DNA of 64,000 bases, from the NCBI RefSeq assembly GCF_003352185.1, contig NZ_CP029608.1, positions 5,994,501 to 6,058,500 of the forward strand, given 5' to 3'. Source of the DNA: Pseudomonas kribbensis (GTDB lineage Bacteria > Pseudomonadota > Gammaproteobacteria > Pseudomonadales > Pseudomonadaceae). Numbering within the stretch: the first letter of the stretch is position 1; each line of letters starts with the position of its first letter. Shown piece after piece: positions 44,798 through 55,980 of this stretch. The position numbers and the translations under genes were made by a program. The notes beneath the pieces are model-generated. The model was given only the letters and a program-made list of their open reading frames with translations, had not been told where the DNA came from and ran no database searches.

Positions 44798-46263
44798 CAA
44801 TCTATTCCTAACTGATTCCAGATGGCATCGATCCGTTGGGTGACGGCATCATCCTTGACGATGACGCGGCCCCATTCGCGAGTGGTTTCGCCCGGCCACT
44901 TGTGGGTGGCATCCAGGCCCATTTTCGAGCCAAGTCCCGACACCGGTGAAGCGAAGTCGAGGTAGTCGATCGGCGTGTTGTCGATCATCACCGTGTCGCG
45001 CTTGGGGTCCATGCGCGTGGTGATGGCCCAGATCACGTCGTTCCAGTCCCGCGCGTTGATATCGTCGTCGGTGACGATAACGAACTTGGTGTACATGAAC
45101 TGTCGCAAAAACGACCAGACACCCAGCATCACGCGCTTGGCGTGGCCCGGATACGACTTCTTCATCGTCACCACGGCCATGCGGTACGAGCAGCCTTCCG
45201 GCGGCAGGTAGAAGTCGGTGATCTCCGGGAACTGCTTCTGCAGGATCGGCACGAACACTTCGTTCAGCGCCACGCCGAGAATCGCCGGCTCATCCGGCGG
45301 ACGGCCGGTGTAGGTGCTGTGGTAGATCGGCTTGATCCGGTGAGTGATGCGCTCGACGGTGAACACCGGGAAGCTGTCGACTTCGTTGTAGTAGCCGGTG
45401 TGGTCGCCGTACGGGCCTTCATCGGCCATCTCGCCCGGATGAATCACACCTTCAAGGATGATTTCGGCGGTGGCCGGCACTTGCAGGTCGTTGCCACGGC
45501 ACTTGACCAGTTCCGTGCGGCTGTCGCGCAGCAGACCGGCGAAGGCGTATTCGGAGAGGCTGTCCGGCACCGGAGTGACCGCGCCGAGGATGGTCGCCGG
45601 ATCCGCGCCGAGGGCCACGGACACCGGGAACGGCTGGCCCGGGTGCTTCTCGCACCACTCACGGAAGTCCAGCGCGCCGCCACGGTGGCTGAGCCAGCGC
45701 ATGATGACCTTGTTGCGGCCGATCACTTGCTGACGGTAGATGCCGAGGTTCTGCCGGTCCTTGTTCGGGCCCTTGGTGACGGTCAGACCCCAGGTGATCA
45801 GCGGCGCCACGTCGCCCGGCCAGCAGGTCTGCACCGGCAGCATCGCCAGGTCGACGTCATCGCCTTCGATGACCACTTCCTGGCACGGCGCGTCTTTGAC
45901 GACTTTCGGCGCCATCGCAATGATCTTGCGGAAGATCGGCAGCTTCGACCACGCGTCCTTCAAGCCCTTCGGCGGCTCCGGCTCCTTGAGGAACGCCAGC
46001 AGCTTGCCGATCTCGCGCAGTTCGCTGACGGACTCTGCGCCCATGCCCATGGCGACCCGCTCGGGGGTGCCGAACAGGTTGCCGAGCACCGGAATGTCAT
46101 AACCGGTGGGCTTCTCGAACAGCAGCGCCGGGCCCTTGGCCCGCAGTGTGCGGTCGCACACCTCGGTCATTTCCAGCACCGGCGAGACGGGAATCTGGAT
46201 GCGTTTCAACTCTCCGCGCTGCTCAAGCTGCTGCACGAAATCCCGAAGATCCTTGAATTTCAT
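44797..46263 (-). CDS. ubiD: 4-hydroxy-3-polyprenylbenzoate decarboxylase
   Basis: A 488-residue UbiD-family decarboxylase using prenylated FMN. It starts at 46263 ([22 protein letters not shown]); an upstream in-frame codon is less likely. Typical segments: [52 protein letters not shown] (with the active-site Glu region), and [17 protein letters not shown]. It is the decarboxylation step of ubiquinone synthesis. The reductase gene follows in the same transcript. Confidence 0.95.
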   Translation of the reverse strand: MKFKDLRDFVQQLEQRGELKRIQIPVSPVLEMTEVCDRTLRAKGPALLFEKPTGYDIPVLGNLFGTPERVAMGMGAESVSELREIGKLLAFLKEPEPPKGLKDAWSKLPIFRKIIAMAPKVVKDAPCQEVVIEGDDVDLAMLPVQTCWPGDVAPLITWGLTVTKGPNKDRQNLGIYRQQVIGRNKVIMRWLSHRGGALDFREWCEKHPGQPFPVSVALGADPATILGAVTPVPDSLSEYAFAGLLRDSRTELVKCRGNDLQVPATAEIILEGVIHPGEMADEGPYGDHTGYYNEVDSFPVFTVERITHRIKPIYHSTYTGRPPDEPAILGVALNEVFVPILQKQFPEITDFYLPPEGCSYRMAVVTMKKSYPGHAKRVMLGVWSFLRQFMYTKFVIVTDDDINARDWNDVIWAITTRMDPKRDTVMIDNTPIDYLDFASPVSGLGSKMGLDATHKWPGETTREWGRVIVKDDAVTQRIDAIWNQLGID

Positions 46264-46332
46264 TGACGATGGCACCCTCAAAATAGGCGTACATCCTACC
46301 TGCTATGCCGGTCGCTGGCAGCCCGTCACTGC

Positions 46333-48330
46333 TTACTTGACTGCATTCACCTGGCCGTTACCCGGATTTTTACCGGCCTGCAGGCTGACAAACAGCGGTT
46401 CGAGGATCGGCGCCACGAATCGTGCGCCGGTTTCCGACAGGTGATTGTCATCCTTGTACAGCGAATAGCCGTCGAGCTCGGCGCGACACAGACCGTTTTC
46501 GTCGCACAGCCGTGGCGCCGGATCGATCACCTGCACCCTCGAATCCCGCGCCAATTGAGCGAACAACCGGCTGATGAATGCCTGGCGCTTGTCATGCTCG
46601 CCGATGGCCAGGCCGACGCCATCCACCGGGTGACCCAGCATTGCAAGGCGTGTCAGGCGGTACGGCGGGCTGAACGGCTGCAATGGCGCCTCTTTCACCA
46701 GCCAGACCCGATGCCCGCTCTCACGCAATTGAGCAAGTTGCGCGCGCAGGCCTTCGGCCAGGCGTTGCTCAGCAACGGCACGGTCGTATTTGCCGTCCGG
46801 CATTCTGAGTGCATGGTCGAGATCGCCTTTGGCGTCGCCATACAGATAGAGGCTCCAACGCGCGACCAGTACCACATCGCTGATGCGTTGCGCGCTCAAT
46901 CGCTGCTCGACACGCCGATTGAACCGCGTACAGGCCGCATCGGTTTCCAGCCCTTCGACCGGAATACAACCGGCAGAGCTGGCAAGGATCACACTGACGC
47001 CATGGGCTTGCGCCCCCTCCTCCAGCACCGGAATGAATGCCGTTGCGTGGCTGTCACCCCAGACCAATGCCTGGGCTGGCAGGTTTTCCACACCGTAATG
47101 GCAGAACAGCTTGTCGTCCGGTGCCTTGTCATCCGTCAGGCACGCCATCAGCTCCGGCCGCCACTCGTGGCCCCTGGCATATTGCAGCGCCTGTTCAGAC
47201 AGGCGGGACGGCAAGCCATCGGTCCAGCGCAGGGCTTGCCCGGCCAAACCGAGCACCAGGATGCCGCAGAAACCGGCCAGCAGAACCTGTCGACGCCCGG
47301 CAGGCAGGCGACGCTCGCGGAACGGCGTTTCAACGAACCTCCATGACAGATAACCCAGCACCAGTGTCAACAGGATCAACCCTGCGATGTCCAGCGCACC
47401 CGGTTCCTCGACGCTGGCATAGCTGGAAAACACAAACACCGGCCAATACCACAAGTACCAGGAATAGGAAATCAGACCGAGGCCGACCATCACCCGACTG
47501 CTCAGGAATTGACCAACCAGCGTCTCTCGATGACCGTTGGCCAGGATCAGCGCCACCACGCCCAGCACCGGCAACAGCGCGGCGACACCGGGGAACGGCG
47601 TGTGTTTGTCGTATCCGAAGACGGCCAGCAGGATCAACGCCATGCCGAGCAGGCTCAGCCACTGCGCGGCTATCGGTTTGAGTCGCCATGAATGCCGGGG
47701 CGCCACGGCGAGCATCGCACCGGCCAGCAACTCCCACGCCCGCATCGACAACAGGAAGAACGCCTTCTCCGGGTAATGCCGGACCGCCCACACGCTCAGC
47801 CCGAAGGACAGCAACAATATGCCGAACAGCGCCAGCCGCCAGTGTTTCAGTCGGCTCGACAGCAAGGTCAGCAACAGCGGGAAAAGGATGTAGAACTGCT
47901 CTTCCACCGCCAGCGACCAGGTATGCAACAGCGGCTTGAGATCCGAAGCGACGTCGAAGTAGCCGTCCTGACGCATGAACAGAATGTTCGAGACGAAGGT
48001 TACCTGGTAGCGCACCGAGCGCCCGAGCTCTTCGTAGTCCTTGGGCGCCAGCAGGAACCAGCCCACCGCCAGCACTGCAATGATCATTGCAAACAGCGCC
48101 GGCAGGATCCGCCGGGCACGCCGTACCCAAAACTCGGCCAAACTGAAGCGCCCAGCCTGGCGCTGGCTCCAGATGATCGAGGTGATCAGGTAGCCGGAAA
48201 TCACGAAAAACACGTCCACACCGACAAAGCCGCCGGTGAATCCCGGGACACCGAAATGAAACAGCACCACGGCAATCACAGCGACTGCGCGCAAGCCGTC
48301 GATATCCCTTCGATAAGCGAGAGTGCTCAT
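46333..48330 (-). CDS. OafA/YrhL-type acyltransferase with SGNH domain
   Basis: A 665-residue polytopic acyltransferase. Residues about 1-350 are the Acyl_transf_3 domain with about ten spans: YRRDIDGLRAVAVIAVVLFHFG, FVGVDVFFVISGYLITSIIW, RRARRILPALFAM. The C-terminal part (about 400-650) is an SGNH hydrolase-like domain with the Ser in LVWGDSHATAFIP and the late Asp-His in KDDNHLSETG. Such proteins acetylate cell-surface sugars, e.g. O-antigen or peptidoglycan. Substrate unknown. It sits alone between ubiD and rho. Confidence 0.9.
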   Translation of the reverse strand: MSTLAYRRDIDGLRAVAVIAVVLFHFGVPGFTGGFVGVDVFFVISGYLITSIIWSQRQAGRFSLAEFWVRRARRILPALFAMIIAVLAVGWFLLAPKDYEELGRSVRYQVTFVSNILFMRQDGYFDVASDLKPLLHTWSLAVEEQFYILFPLLLTLLSSRLKHWRLALFGILLLSFGLSVWAVRHYPEKAFFLLSMRAWELLAGAMLAVAPRHSWRLKPIAAQWLSLLGMALILLAVFGYDKHTPFPGVAALLPVLGVVALILANGHRETLVGQFLSSRVMVGLGLISYSWYLWYWPVFVFSSYASVEEPGALDIAGLILLTLVLGYLSWRFVETPFRERRLPAGRRQVLLAGFCGILVLGLAGQALRWTDGLPSRLSEQALQYARGHEWRPELMACLTDDKAPDDKLFCHYGVENLPAQALVWGDSHATAFIPVLEEGAQAHGVSVILASSAGCIPVEGLETDAACTRFNRRVEQRLSAQRISDVVLVARWSLYLYGDAKGDLDHALRMPDGKYDRAVAEQRLAEGLRAQLAQLRESGHRVWLVKEAPLQPFSPPYRLTRLAMLGHPVDGVGLAIGEHDKRQAFISRLFAQLARDSRVQVIDPAPRLCDENGLCRAELDGYSLYKDDNHLSETGARFVAPILEPLFVSLQAGKNPGNGQVNAVK

Positions 48331-48473
48331 AAACCTGCCAATGCCAAACAGTTGATTGTTTTTTGTACAGTTTGTGCATTTTTTTACTGGCGCTCATGCG
48401 TGTGGTCTTTCGATGCGCCAACCCAATGACCTTAGCCGACTCAAAACCTTCCGTTATCGGACAAAAAACAGGC

Positions 48474-48506
48474 AAAAAAAAGGCGCCCCCTGGGGGACGC
48501 CTTTTT
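48474..48506 (-). terminator. Rho-independent terminator after rho
   Basis: Read leftwards, GGCGTCCCC/GGGGCGCC with a 3-base loop is followed by eight T. It lies 20 bases past the rho stop. Confidence 0.88.
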
Positions 48507-48525
48507 CCGGACTCGACCGACGATG

Positions 48526-49785
<1,260 letters not shown>

Positions 49786-49982
49786 ATAGGAATGACGTAA
49801 TCATTTATGGAGGGGGGAAATTAAGCTTTTGGCTTAATGAGGCCGCGCCGCGGAGAAGGCGACAGGATCGCGTACTTGTTCGAAAAGGAGTGCGTCGGCG
49901 ACGGCTAGCAGGGGGCAGTGGAGAAACCAGTGCGGGGCCGAATGTATCACCTGAGTTTCGGAGCGTCTAGCCCTGAATACGC

Positions 49983-50011
49983 AAAAAGCCCCGCAATTTG
50001 CGGGGCTTTTT
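49983..50011 (-). terminator. Rho-independent terminator after trxA
   Basis: A perfect stem AAAAAGCCCCGCA/TGCGGGGCTTTTT, serving the leftward trxA transcript and separating it from the rho leader. Confidence 0.92.
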
Positions 50012-50034
50012 GAGGACAGTCTTTACCGCGACGC

Positions 50035-50364
50035 TTAGATGTTGGCGTCGAGGAAAGCAGCCAGTTGCGACTTCGACAGAGCGCCGACCTTGGTCGCTTC
50101 TACGTTGCCGTTCTTGAACAGCATCAGGGTAGGAATACCACGTACGCCGTGCTTGGCCGGGGTTTCCTGGTTCTCGTCGATGTTCAGTTTGGCAACGGTC
50201 AGCTTGCCTTTGTAGGTCTCTGCAATCTCGTCCAGAACCGGAGCGATCATTTTGCAAGGGCCGCACCATTCAGCCCAGTAGTCGACCAGGACAGCGCCTT
50301 CGGCCTTGAGTACGTCGGCTTCGAAGCTAGCGTCGCTAACGTGTTTGATCAGATCGCTGCTCAT
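50035..50364 (-). CDS. trxA: Thioredoxin 1
   Basis: A 109-residue cytoplasmic thioredoxin. The redox site WCGPC has Cys34 and Cys37. [21 protein letters not shown] and [19 protein letters not shown] [15 protein letters not shown] are standard, with the cis-Pro loop. An upstream GGAG lies 6 bases before the ATG. It is followed by a terminator and then rho, the order seen in E. coli. Confidence 0.97.
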   Translation of the reverse strand: MSSDLIKHVSDASFEADVLKAEGAVLVDYWAEWCGPCKMIAPVLDEIAETYKGKLTVAKLNIDENQETPAKHGVRGIPTLMLFKNGNVEATKVGALSKSQLAAFLDANI

Positions 50365-50484
50365 GGAATTCTCCAGGTTGTAAGCAAAAAAACGTGGCCC
50401 ATCATAGCCGCCCTTCCCTTGTTCAGGAAGCCGCAGATGATTGAGTCTTGCTATGGCACTCGATGAGTTTGGGTATAGCTCAAG

Positions 50485-51192
50485 TCACGCGCCGGCGGGG
50501 GCGATGAAGGCGATTCCGGTGCGCAGCGCCGCGTTGCGCACGTGCTCCTGCATGGCTTTCTGGGCGGCAGCGGAGGCCCGGCGGGCCAGGGCGCGGAGGA
50601 TCTTGCGGTGTTCCTGCCAGGTTTCCATGGCCCGTTCGGCGCGGATGAACGGTAGCTTCTGGCTCTCCAGAAAGATCTCGGCGCTGGCGGTGAGGATGCT
50701 CAGCATCGCCTGATTGCCGCTGGCCCGCAGGATCCGCTGGTGGAAATCGAAGTCCAGTTTCGCCGCCGCCTCGAAGTCGCCGGCACGCAGTTGCTCGCGC
50801 ATGGCGGCGACGTTGTCTTCCAGCTCGTCCAGGTCGAACGTGCTCAGCGTCACCGCCGCCAGCCCGGCCGCGAAGCCTTCCAGCGCATAGCGCAACTGGA
50901 AGATCTCCAGCGGCGAGGCCTGGGCTGCGAACGGCCAGGCCGGCGTGCCCTCCCCGCGCGGCAGTTCCACTGGCGACTGCACGAATACGCCCTTGCCCGG
51001 CTGGATGCTGACAACGCCCAGCGCACTCAAGGACGACAACGCTTCGCGCAATGACGCCCGGCTGACCCCCAGCTGCACCGCCAGATCCCGTTGCGAGGGC
51101 AGCGCATCGCCGGGGCCGAAGCCCTGCTCGGTAATCAGTTTGCGGATCGCTTGCAGCGCCACTTCGGGTACGGCGCGGGAGATCGAGTTCAT
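50485..51192 (-). CDS. FadR-type GntR family regulator
   Basis: A 235-residue regulator with an N-terminal winged helix (LQAIRKLITEQGFGPGDALPSQRDLAVQLGVSRASLREAL, then GVVSIQPGKGVFV) and an all-helical FCD ligand domain. FCD metal-binding residues are expected in LDFDFHQRILRASGNQAML. I start at 51192; an upstream frame is not family-like. It is divergent from the amino-acid ABC operon, so it very likely controls that operon. Confidence 0.9.
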   Translation of the reverse strand: MNSISRAVPEVALQAIRKLITEQGFGPGDALPSQRDLAVQLGVSRASLREALSSLSALGVVSIQPGKGVFVQSPVELPRGEGTPAWPFAAQASPLEIFQLRYALEGFAAGLAAVTLSTFDLDELEDNVAAMREQLRAGDFEAAAKLDFDFHQRILRASGNQAMLSILTASAEIFLESQKLPFIRAERAMETWQEHRKILRALARRASAAAQKAMQEHVRNAALRTGIAFIAPAGA

Positions 51193-51386
51193 GGTTTTCC
51201 AGACGGACCAGGCCAAGGTGCGGCCAGTTGTAAAGCTATTCGAGGCATCAGGCAAGTCGTGCCCCAGCGGGGTTCGACGGTGCGCATCGATGCGCTATCG
51301 CAGTGCGAAACCCGACCTGACTGTTCAGACCAGTAAGACCGAACAAACCCGCTAAACCCGTGGCTTTGCGGGGCCGAACCGCTGGC

Positions 51387-51403
51387 TTGGCACGGCCCGT
51401 GCT
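51387..51403 (+). promoter_or_regulatory. Candidate sigma-54 promoter or regulator palindrome before the ABC operon
   Basis: TTGGCACGGCCCGTGCT places GG and GC ten bases apart, as in -24/-12 promoters (one mismatch to TTGGCACG-N4-TTGCT). It also contains the perfect palindrome GCACGGCCCGTGC (51391 region) that could be the GntR operator. It lies 46 bases before the ABC receptor start. Confidence 0.4.
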
Positions 51404-51448
51404 CTGTCCGATCGCAGATTTCACTTCCCGCCGATCCGGAGATTGTCC

Positions 51449-52234
51449 ATGACGAAGCGTTACAGCGCCCTCCTCGCCGCCCTGTTTGCCGGTCTGATGC
51501 TGAGCCAGGCCCCCGCCCATGCCGACGGTCTGGACGACGTGGTCAAACGCGGCACCTTGAAAGTCGCCGTGCCTCAGGACTTCCCGCCCTTCGGCTCGGT
51601 CGGCCCGGACATGAAGCCGCGCGGCCTCGATATCGACACCGCGAAGCTGCTGGCCGAGCAGCTCAAGGTCAAACTCGAGCTGACCCCGGTCAACAGCACC
51701 AACCGCATCCCGTTCCTCACCACCGGCAAGGTCGATCTGGTAATTTCCAGCCTCGGCAAGAATCCCGAGCGCGAGAAGGTCATCGATTTCTCCCGCGCCT
51801 ACGCGCCGTTCTACCTCGCCGTGTTCGGCCCGCCGGATGCAGCCGTCAGCACCCTGGACGACCTCAAGGGCAAGACCATCAGCGTCACCCGTGGCGCCAT
51901 CGAAGACATCGAGCTGACCAAGGTCGCTCCCGAAGGCGTGACCATCAAGCGCTTCGAAGACAACAACTCGACCATCGCCGCCTACCTCGCAGGCCAGGTC
52001 GATCTGATTGCGAGCGGCAACGTGGTGATGGTCGCAATCAGCGAAAAGAGCCCGAAACGCGTGCCGGCGCTGAAAGTGAAGCTCAAGGATTCGCCGGTCT
52101 ACGTCGGCGTGAACAAGAACGAGCCGGCGCTGCTGGGCAAGGTCAACGAAATTCTGGCCAGCGCCAAGGCTGACGGCGCGCTGGAAAAGAATGCGCAGAC
52201 CTGGCTCAAAGAGCCGCTGCCGGCCGACCTCTGA
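51449..52234 (+). CDS. Amino-acid ABC transporter periplasmic binding protein
   Basis: A 261-residue receptor of the polar amino-acid (PAAT, GltI/FliY) family. The signal peptide ends near residue 25 (LMLSQAPAHA). Typical segments: LKVAVPQDFPPFGSVGPDMKPRGLDIDTAKLLAE, TGKVDLVISSLGKNPEREKVIDFS, GKTISVTRGAIEDIELTK. The start at 51449 follows CCGGAG. First gene of a four-gene import operon. Confidence 0.92.
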   Translation: MTKRYSALLAALFAGLMLSQAPAHADGLDDVVKRGTLKVAVPQDFPPFGSVGPDMKPRGLDIDTAKLLAEQLKVKLELTPVNSTNRIPFLTTGKVDLVISSLGKNPEREKVIDFSRAYAPFYLAVFGPPDAAVSTLDDLKGKTISVTRGAIEDIELTKVAPEGVTIKRFEDNNSTIAAYLAGQVDLIASGNVVMVAISEKSPKRVPALKVKLKDSPVYVGVNKNEPALLGKVNEILASAKADGALEKNAQTWLKEPLPADL

Positions 52235-52255
52235 CCGGCGACGCGGGAGACTTTC

Positions 52256-52936
52256 ATGGCCTATCAGTTCGATTTTTTGCCGGTGGTGGAAAACACCGAC
52301 CTGCTGCTGCGCGGGGCGCTGTTCACCCTTGAGCTGACGGCCATCGGCGCGCTGTTCGGGGTTGGCGTGGGCATCGTCGGGGCGCTGGTGCGGGCGTGGA
52401 ACATCCGCCCGTTCTCGGCGATTTTCGGCGTGTATGTGGAGTTGATCCGCAACACGCCGTTTCTGGTGCAACTGTTCTTCATCTTCTTCGGCCTGCCGTC
52501 CCTCGGCGTGCAGATTTCCGAGTGGCAGGCCGCAGTGCTGGCGATGGTGATCAACCTCGGCGCGTACTCGACCGAGATCATCCGCGCCGGCATCCAGGCG
52601 ATCCCGCGCGGGCAACTGGAAGCAGCGGCCGCGCTGGCGATGAGCCGTTTCGAAGCGTTCCGCCACGTGGTGCTGCTACCGGCACTGGGCAAGGTCTGGC
52701 CGGCCCTGAGCAGTCAGATCATCATCGTCATGCTCGGTTCGGCGGTGTGTTCGCAGATTGCGACCGAAGAGTTGAGCTTCGCCGCCAACTTCATTCAGTC
52801 GCGCAACTTCCGCGCCTTTGAAACCTATGCCCTGACCACCCTCATTTATCTGTGCATGGCGCTGCTGATCCGTCAGTTGCTGAACTGGCTCGGCCGGCGC
52901 TACTTGTCGAAAAGCAGCGCAAGGAGCAGCCAATGA
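52256..52936 (+). CDS. Amino-acid ABC transporter permease 1
   Basis: A 226-residue HisM/GlnP-type permease with about five spans: GALFTLELTAIGALFGVGVGIVGALVRAW, YVELIRNTPFLVQLFFIFFGLPSLG, and the EAA loop IPRGQLEAAAALAMSRFEAFRHVVLLPALGKVWP. Its stop overlaps the next start by 4 bases. Confidence 0.94.
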   Translation: MAYQFDFLPVVENTDLLLRGALFTLELTAIGALFGVGVGIVGALVRAWNIRPFSAIFGVYVELIRNTPFLVQLFFIFFGLPSLGVQISEWQAAVLAMVINLGAYSTEIIRAGIQAIPRGQLEAAAALAMSRFEAFRHVVLLPALGKVWPALSSQIIIVMLGSAVCSQIATEELSFAANFIQSRNFRAFETYALTTLIYLCMALLIRQLLNWLGRRYLSKSSARSSQ

Positions 52937-53583
52937 ACGACTTCACGTTCTGGGACATCCTGCGCAACCTGCTCACCGGCCTGCAATGGACGCTGGCGTT
53001 GTCGCTGGTGGCGTTCATCGGCGGCGGCATCGTCGGTTTGCTGATCCTGGTCATGCGCATTTCGAAAAACCCGCTGCCCAGCAGCATTGCCCGCACCTGG
53101 ATCGAACTGTTCCAGGGCACGCCGTTGCTGATGCAGCTGTTTCTGGTGTTCTTCGGCGTGGCGCTGGCCGGGGTGGAGATTTCGCCGTGGATGGCGGCGG
53201 CGATTGCCCTGACGCTGTTCGCCAGCGCCTATCTGGCAGAGATCTGGCGCGGTTGCGTCGAGGCGATTCCCAATGGCCAGTGGGAGGCTTCGTCGAGCCT
53301 GGCGCTCAATCCGCTGGAGCAACTGCGCTACGTGATCCTGCCGCAGGCGTTGCGTATTGCGGTGGCGCCGACCGTGGGCTTCTCGGTGCAGGTAGTCAAA
53401 GGCACCGCCGTGACCTCGATCATCGGCTTCACCGAACTGACCAAGACCGGCGGCATGCTCGCCAACGCCACTTTCGAACCGTTCATGGTCTACGGCCTCG
53501 TTGCCGCCGGCTACTTCCTGCTCTGCTACCCCCTGTCCCTCAGTGCGCGCTACCTGGAAAGGAGACTGCATGCCTCTGCTTAG
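52933..53583 (+). CDS. Amino-acid ABC transporter permease 2
   Basis: A 216-residue HisQ-type permease paired with the previous one: LLTGLQWTLALSLVAFIGGGIVGLLILVMRI, TWIELFQGTPLLMQLFLVFFG, EAA loop IPNGQWEASSSLALNPLEQLRYVILPQALR. I start at 52933 (ATGA overlap). It overlaps the ATPase gene by 14 bases, a tightly coupled operon. Confidence 0.94.
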   Translation: MNDFTFWDILRNLLTGLQWTLALSLVAFIGGGIVGLLILVMRISKNPLPSSIARTWIELFQGTPLLMQLFLVFFGVALAGVEISPWMAAAIALTLFASAYLAEIWRGCVEAIPNGQWEASSSLALNPLEQLRYVILPQALRIAVAPTVGFSVQVVKGTAVTSIIGFTELTKTGGMLANATFEPFMVYGLVAAGYFLLCYPLSLSARYLERRLHASA

Positions 53584-54307
53584 AATTTCCGCCCTGCATA
53601 AATACTACGGCGATCACCACGTACTCAAAGGCATCGACCTGAGTGTCGAGGAAGGCCAGGTGGTGGCGATCATCGGCCGCAGCGGCTCGGGCAAATCCAC
53701 CCTGCTGCGCACCCTCAACGGCCTTGAGTCGATCAACGACGGCGTGATCGAGGTCGACGGCGAATACCTCGACGCCGCCCGCGCCGACCTGCGCAGCCTG
53801 CGGCAGAAAGTCGGCATGGTGTTTCAGCAGTTCAACCTGTTCCCGCACCTGACGGTGGGCGAAAACGTGATGCTCGCGCCGCAAGTGGTGCAGAAAGTGC
53901 CCAAGGCCAAAGCGCAGGAACTGGCGCGGCAGATGCTGGAGCGCGTCGGCCTGGGTGAAAAATTCGATGCGTTCCCGGATCGGCTTTCCGGGGGCCAGCA
54001 ACAGCGCGTGGCGATTGCCCGGGCGCTGGCGATGTCGCCCAAGGTGCTGCTGTGCGACGAGATCACCTCGGCGCTGGACCCGGAACTGGTCAACGAAGTG
54101 CTCAGCGTGGTCCGCCAGCTCGCGAAGGAAGGCATGACCCTGATCATGGTCACCCACGAAATGCGCTTCGCCCGGGAGGTCGGGGACAAACTGGTGTTCA
54201 TGCACCAGGGCAAGGTGCATGAGGTGGGGGATCCGAAGGTGTTGTTTGCCGATCCTCAGACGCCGGAACTGGCGAATTTCATCGGAACCGCAGAAGCCGC
54301 AGGCTGA
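53570..54307 (+). CDS. Amino-acid ABC transporter ATPase
   Basis: A 245-residue ATPase of the HisP/GlnQ class. Walker A IGRSGSGKSTLLR at about 34-46, signature LSGGQQQRVAIARAL near 140, Walker B VLLCDEITSALDPEL. I start at 53570 (MPLLRISALHKYYG) after a GGAG; a longer frame would sit in the permease. Substrate class of the whole importer is acidic or polar amino acids, but not more. Confidence 0.94.
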   Translation: MPLLRISALHKYYGDHHVLKGIDLSVEEGQVVAIIGRSGSGKSTLLRTLNGLESINDGVIEVDGEYLDAARADLRSLRQKVGMVFQQFNLFPHLTVGENVMLAPQVVQKVPKAKAQELARQMLERVGLGEKFDAFPDRLSGGQQQRVAIARALAMSPKVLLCDEITSALDPELVNEVLSVVRQLAKEGMTLIMVTHEMRFAREVGDKLVFMHQGKVHEVGDPKVLFADPQTPELANFIGTAEAAG

Positions 54308-54411
54308 AAGCAGGCCGTCAGTGCGCTAAATCAAGGGTTTGAACCATGCGCGTTGGCGGCAGCCTTTGATCGTGGCACGATGTCAGGGTTATCGACCGAG
54401 ACCCCCAGACC

Positions 54412-55914
54412 ATGCCGCATTCCCAAGCCAAGAATCTGTCCCTGATCGCCGCGATCGACCTGGGCTCCAACAGCTTCCACATGGTCGTGGCCAAGGCCCA
54501 GAACGGCGAAATCCGTATTCTCGAACGTCTCGGGGAGAAGGTTCAGCTGGCCGCCGGCATCGACGATGAGCGCCATCTCAACGAAGAATCCATGCAGCGC
54601 GGGCTCGATTGCCTGAAGCGTTTTGCCCAACTGATCAACGGTATGCCGCTGGGCGCCGTTCGGATCGTCGGCACCAACGCCTTGCGCGAAGCGCGCAACC
54701 GCCTGGAGTTCATCCACCGCGCCGAAGAAATTCTCGGCCACCCGGTGGAAGTCATCTCCGGCCGTGAAGAGGCGCGCCTGATCTACCTCGGCGTGTCCCA
54801 CACCCTCGCCGACACCCCGGGCAAACGCCTGGTCGCCGACATCGGCGGCGGCAGTACCGAATTCATCATCGGCCAGCGTTTCGAACCGTTGTTGCGTGAA
54901 AGCCTGCAAATGGGCTGCGTGAGTTTCACCCAGCGCTATTTCAAGGACGGCAAGATCACTCCGGCCCGCTACGCCCAGGCCTACACGGCGGCGCGGCTGG
55001 AAATCATGAGTATCGAACACGCCTTGCACCGCCTGACCTGGGATGAAGCCATCGGCTCCTCGGGCACTATCCGCGCCATCGGTCTGGCGCTGAAGGCCGG
55101 CGGACACGGCACCGGCGAAGTGAATGCCGAAGGCCTGGCGTGGCTCAAGCGTCGCCTGTTCAAGCTCGGCGATGTGGAGAAAATCGACTTCGAAGGCATC
55201 AAGCCTGACCGTCGGGCAATCTTCCCGGCCGGCCTGGCGATTCTCGAAGCGATCTTCGACGCCCTCGAACTGCAACGCATGGATCACTGCGAAGGCGCGC
55301 TGCGTGAAGGCGTGCTCTACGACCTGCTCGGCCGCCATCATCACGAAGACGTGCGCGAACGCACCCTGACCTCGCTGATGGAGCGCTACCACGTCGATCT
55401 GGAACAGGCCGCGCGGGTCGAGCGCAAAGCTCTGCACGCGTTCGATCAAGTGGCTGTCGACTGGCAGCTGGACGACGGCATCTGGCGCGAACTGCTGGGC
55501 TGGGCGGCGAAAGTGCACGAAGTCGGGCTCGACATCGCTCACTACCACTACCACAAGCACGGCGCCTACCTGATCGAGCACTCGGACCTCGCCGGGTTCT
55601 CCCGCGAAGACCAGCAAATGCTCGCCCTGCTGGTGCGCGGCCACCGCCGCAACATCCCCAAGGACAAGTTTGCCGAATTCGGCGAAGACGGCGACAAGCT
55701 GATCCGCCTGTGCGTGCTGCTGCGCTTCGCGATCCTGTTCCACCACATTCGCGGCACCCAGACCATGCCCCAGGTGGCGCTGCATGCCAATGGCGACAAC
55801 CTCGACGTGGAATTCCCGGAGAACTGGCTGGATGAGAATCAGCTGACTCAGGCGGATTTTGCGCTTGAGGCGGAGTGGCTGACTCGGGTGGGGATTGTAC
55901 TGACCGTGCACTGA
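54412..55914 (+). CDS. ppx: Exopolyphosphatase
   Basis: A 500-residue Ppx/GppA enzyme that releases phosphate from polyphosphate ends. The actin-like ATPase fold shows [46 protein letters not shown], and a C-terminal HD-like helical part ([43 protein letters not shown]). It is convergent with ppk, so synthesis and breakdown genes face each other. Confidence 0.95.
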   Translation: MPHSQAKNLSLIAAIDLGSNSFHMVVAKAQNGEIRILERLGEKVQLAAGIDDERHLNEESMQRGLDCLKRFAQLINGMPLGAVRIVGTNALREARNRLEFIHRAEEILGHPVEVISGREEARLIYLGVSHTLADTPGKRLVADIGGGSTEFIIGQRFEPLLRESLQMGCVSFTQRYFKDGKITPARYAQAYTAARLEIMSIEHALHRLTWDEAIGSSGTIRAIGLALKAGGHGTGEVNAEGLAWLKRRLFKLGDVEKIDFEGIKPDRRAIFPAGLAILEAIFDALELQRMDHCEGALREGVLYDLLGRHHHEDVRERTLTSLMERYHVDLEQAARVERKALHAFDQVAVDWQLDDGIWRELLGWAAKVHEVGLDIAHYHYHKHGAYLIEHSDLAGFSREDQQMLALLVRGHRRNIPKDKFAEFGEDGDKLIRLCVLLRFAILFHHIRGTQTMPQVALHANGDNLDVEFPENWLDENQLTQADFALEAEWLTRVGIVLTVH

Positions 55915-55929
55915 GTTAAAGGCAGGCAC

Positions 55930-55961
55930 AAAAAAGGCGATCCGGATGGATCGCCTTTTTT
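55930..55961. terminator. Bidirectional terminator between ppx and ppk
   Basis: A perfect 14-bp stem AAAAAAGGCGATCC/GGATCGCCTTTTTT with a GGAT loop; works in both directions for the convergent pair. Confidence 0.95.
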
Positions 55962-55980
55962 ATTGCCTTGAGACCTGCGG

